From positions 14,650,001-14,714,000 of the forward strand of contig OZ020317.1 in NCBI GenBank assembly GCA_963971305.1: DNA of 64,000 nucleotides, read 5' to 3'. The notes under the pieces are model-generated. The model was not told the DNA's origin. It saw only the letters and a program-made list of their open reading frames with translations, and did no database searches. The stretch comes from Arcuatula senhousia (lineage: Eukaryota > Mollusca > Bivalvia > Mytilida > Mytilidae). Positions 52,801 through 55,800 of the stretch are shown here, in pieces. The number at the start of each line of letters is the position of its first letter. Position 1 is the stretch's first letter. The position numbers were made by a program, and so were the translations under genes.

Positions 52801-55800
52801 TGTCCCATGGACACATTCTTTCTTTATTTCACTATATAGTTAACAAGTAAATGCTTGAAAAAGATGCTTTGTTAGAATAGCAATTTAATTAACACATATT
52901 AGTTTCTTAATATATGGGTTTGGTAAAATTGTTTCTTACAGCAGTGTCAAAAGGAAAGCATATTTTACATGTATATCACAAAATTATTTCAGGTATAAAA
53001 AGATTTTTCTCACCTTTATGCAATGTGTTAATATAGATAAAAATTCTATCAATGAGTTAAAAAAATACTAGATATATCATTTAAAATATTTAATTAATAT
53101 TTAAAACATGTATTGATATTTCAGTTTTCTGTTACCCTCCCTGTAAAAATGATGGTAAATGCCTGGCAGGGAACCAGTGTGAATGTCAGCCTGGTTTTAC
53201 TGGTCACCACTGTGAATCAAGTAAGTGATTTGTTAAGATTGGTAACTCCTGACCATTTTTATTTTAAAGATTTTATGAATGTAAAATGCAAAATGTAAAT
53301 GATAGGTCCCTGTGCTCGTTTTCGAGATATATGACATCAACGATTTGGCAGGAAATCAGATTTCTCTAGAATCTCTAGATTTTACATAACTTTAATATTA
53401 AATATATTTATTGTGAGGTTATTGGCCTTAAAAGCCATGAAGTTGTATCAAGAATTTCAAGAAATTTTATACAGTTGGTTGTTAAGGTCTATATAATCAG
53501 AAAATATCATAAAAAGTAGGGGTCAGTGTGCAAAAAATTTCTTCGATTTTTAAAGGTAAAGTCTAGAGGAGTTCCGAAATCAGACTTAAATCCTTAATAG
53601 AAAAATCAAAGATAAACTTCTGAAAATACTGTGTTGAGATTTACAAAAGATATGGTAGTGTAGTTGTTAATGACTTGGGTTTCCAGCGTTTAGACATGTT
53701 TTACTGATTCCCCCGCCCCCCCCCCAAAAAAAAACCACCCCCACAACACAAAAAGGGAAAATAAAATTCCTTGACATCCCTCTAGTTAAGATTCTTGTAA
53801 CACTCACACTCCAACAATTCTAGTTAACAGATTTTGTTGAAATTTTCATATTGTGAAAAGTTCCAAATGCATGTGTAATACACAGTTATTGACTTATTGT
53901 AGATATTTTATAACTTTGATCACAAAACAATTAATATGCTGACCTTGATATTTCTGTCATTATTTCTGGTTGGTTTTTGTCTCGCCTGCGAAGCAGAGCG
54001 GGACATAGGTGTTACTTTACCGGCGGGGGTAATGGCGACGGCGGCGTTACATTTTTGGAAAAGTTTTATGAGCACCTCCATATCTCAAGAACTATAGGTC
54101 CTGGGTTGATGAAACTTGGTATGCATATGCCCCATTAGTAGCTTACCACAGTTGCATCCCCATCTTTTGACCTTGACCTTGATTTTCCGGTTGAGTGACT
54201 TTGACAATTTTCAATACATATAATAGCAATGAAAAAGTTTTGGGAGCACCTCCATATCTCAAGAACTATAGGTCCTGGGTTGATGAAACTTGGTATGCAT
54301 ATGCCCCAGTAGTGGATTAGCTCAGTTGCATCCCCATCCTTTGACCTTGACCTTGATTTTCCGGTTGAGTGACTTCGACAATTTTCAATACATATAATAC
54401 CAATGGAAAAGTTTTATGAGCACCTCCATATCTCAAGAACTATAGGTTCTAGGTTGATGAAACTTGGTATGCATATGCCCCAGTAGTAGCTTACCACAGT
54501 TGCATCCCCATCTTTTGAACTTGACCTTGATTTTTGGGTTGAGTGACTTTGACAATTTTCAATACATATAATAGCAATGGAAAAGTTTTGCGAGCACCTC
54601 CATATCTCAAGAACTATAGGTCCTAGGTTGATGAAACTTGGTATGCATATGCCCCAGTAGTGGCTTAGCTCAGTTGCATCCCCATCCTTTGACCTTGACC
54701 TTGATTTTCCGGTTGAGTGACTTCGACAATTTTCAATACATATAATACCAATGGAAAAGTTTTGCCAGCACCTCCATATCTCAAGAACTATAGGTTCTAG
54801 GTTGATGAAACTTGGTATGCATATGCCCCAGTAGTAGCTTACCACAGTTGCATCCCCATCTTTTGAACTTGACCTTGATTTTTGGGTTGAGTGACTTTGA
54901 CAATTTTCAATACATATAATAGCAATGGAAAAGTTTTGCGAGCACCTCCATATCTCAAGAACTATAGGTCCTAAGTTGATAAAACTTGGTATACATATGC
55001 CCCAGTAGTAGCTTAGCACAGTTGCATCCCCATCTTTTGACCTTGACCTTGATTTTCCGGTTGAGTGACTTTGATTATTTTTATTGCATATATTTGCAAT
55101 GTTTAAGTTCTATAAACATCTTTTGATCTCAGAAACTGAAAATCCATGTAAATTCAAAATACAGTGGAAGTGAGAAAGAATAATTGTTTCTGATGGTGCC
55201 GGCAGGCGAGACATACTTTAGTGTTTACTCTTGTTTTTTTTTAGAGTTTGCAGTAAAGTTTGTTGATAGAGCAATCAATTTAACATAACTGTAAACCAAT
55301 TTATTTTCGCGACTAGAATATTTCGTGTTTTTGTGTCAGAGGGCAATTTCGCGGCTAATTATTTTTGCAATTCTTCATGAAAAACTATTATATTGCTTTG
55401 AAAATAAAGAGTTTGCTACAATTTATTTTTGCAAATTTCTGTTCCTAGCGAAATACACGAAAATTAGTTGGTTTACAGTATTTAGACATACTAATCATTG
55501 AATGACAATCTGTTTTATGTCAAGTGAGATTGCTCTTATTTTACTTTTAAGGAAGAACCTGTTTGAGAAATTTTGTTTTTCGTGGGTGGCCTTGACCCAC
55601 AAAATTTGATACCCCAAGAAAAGGAAATTTAACATTTATCTTTATGGTGAAGACTTCAAAAACCACGAATTTAAGAATCCACAAACTGATCCTTTTTTAC
55701 TAAACTACGAAAATTTATGCCCACGAAAATAAACGAATCCACAGTATTAAGTTTCTGTCAAGTTAGCCAAATATTATTGAATTTTGTAGGAACCTGTTTT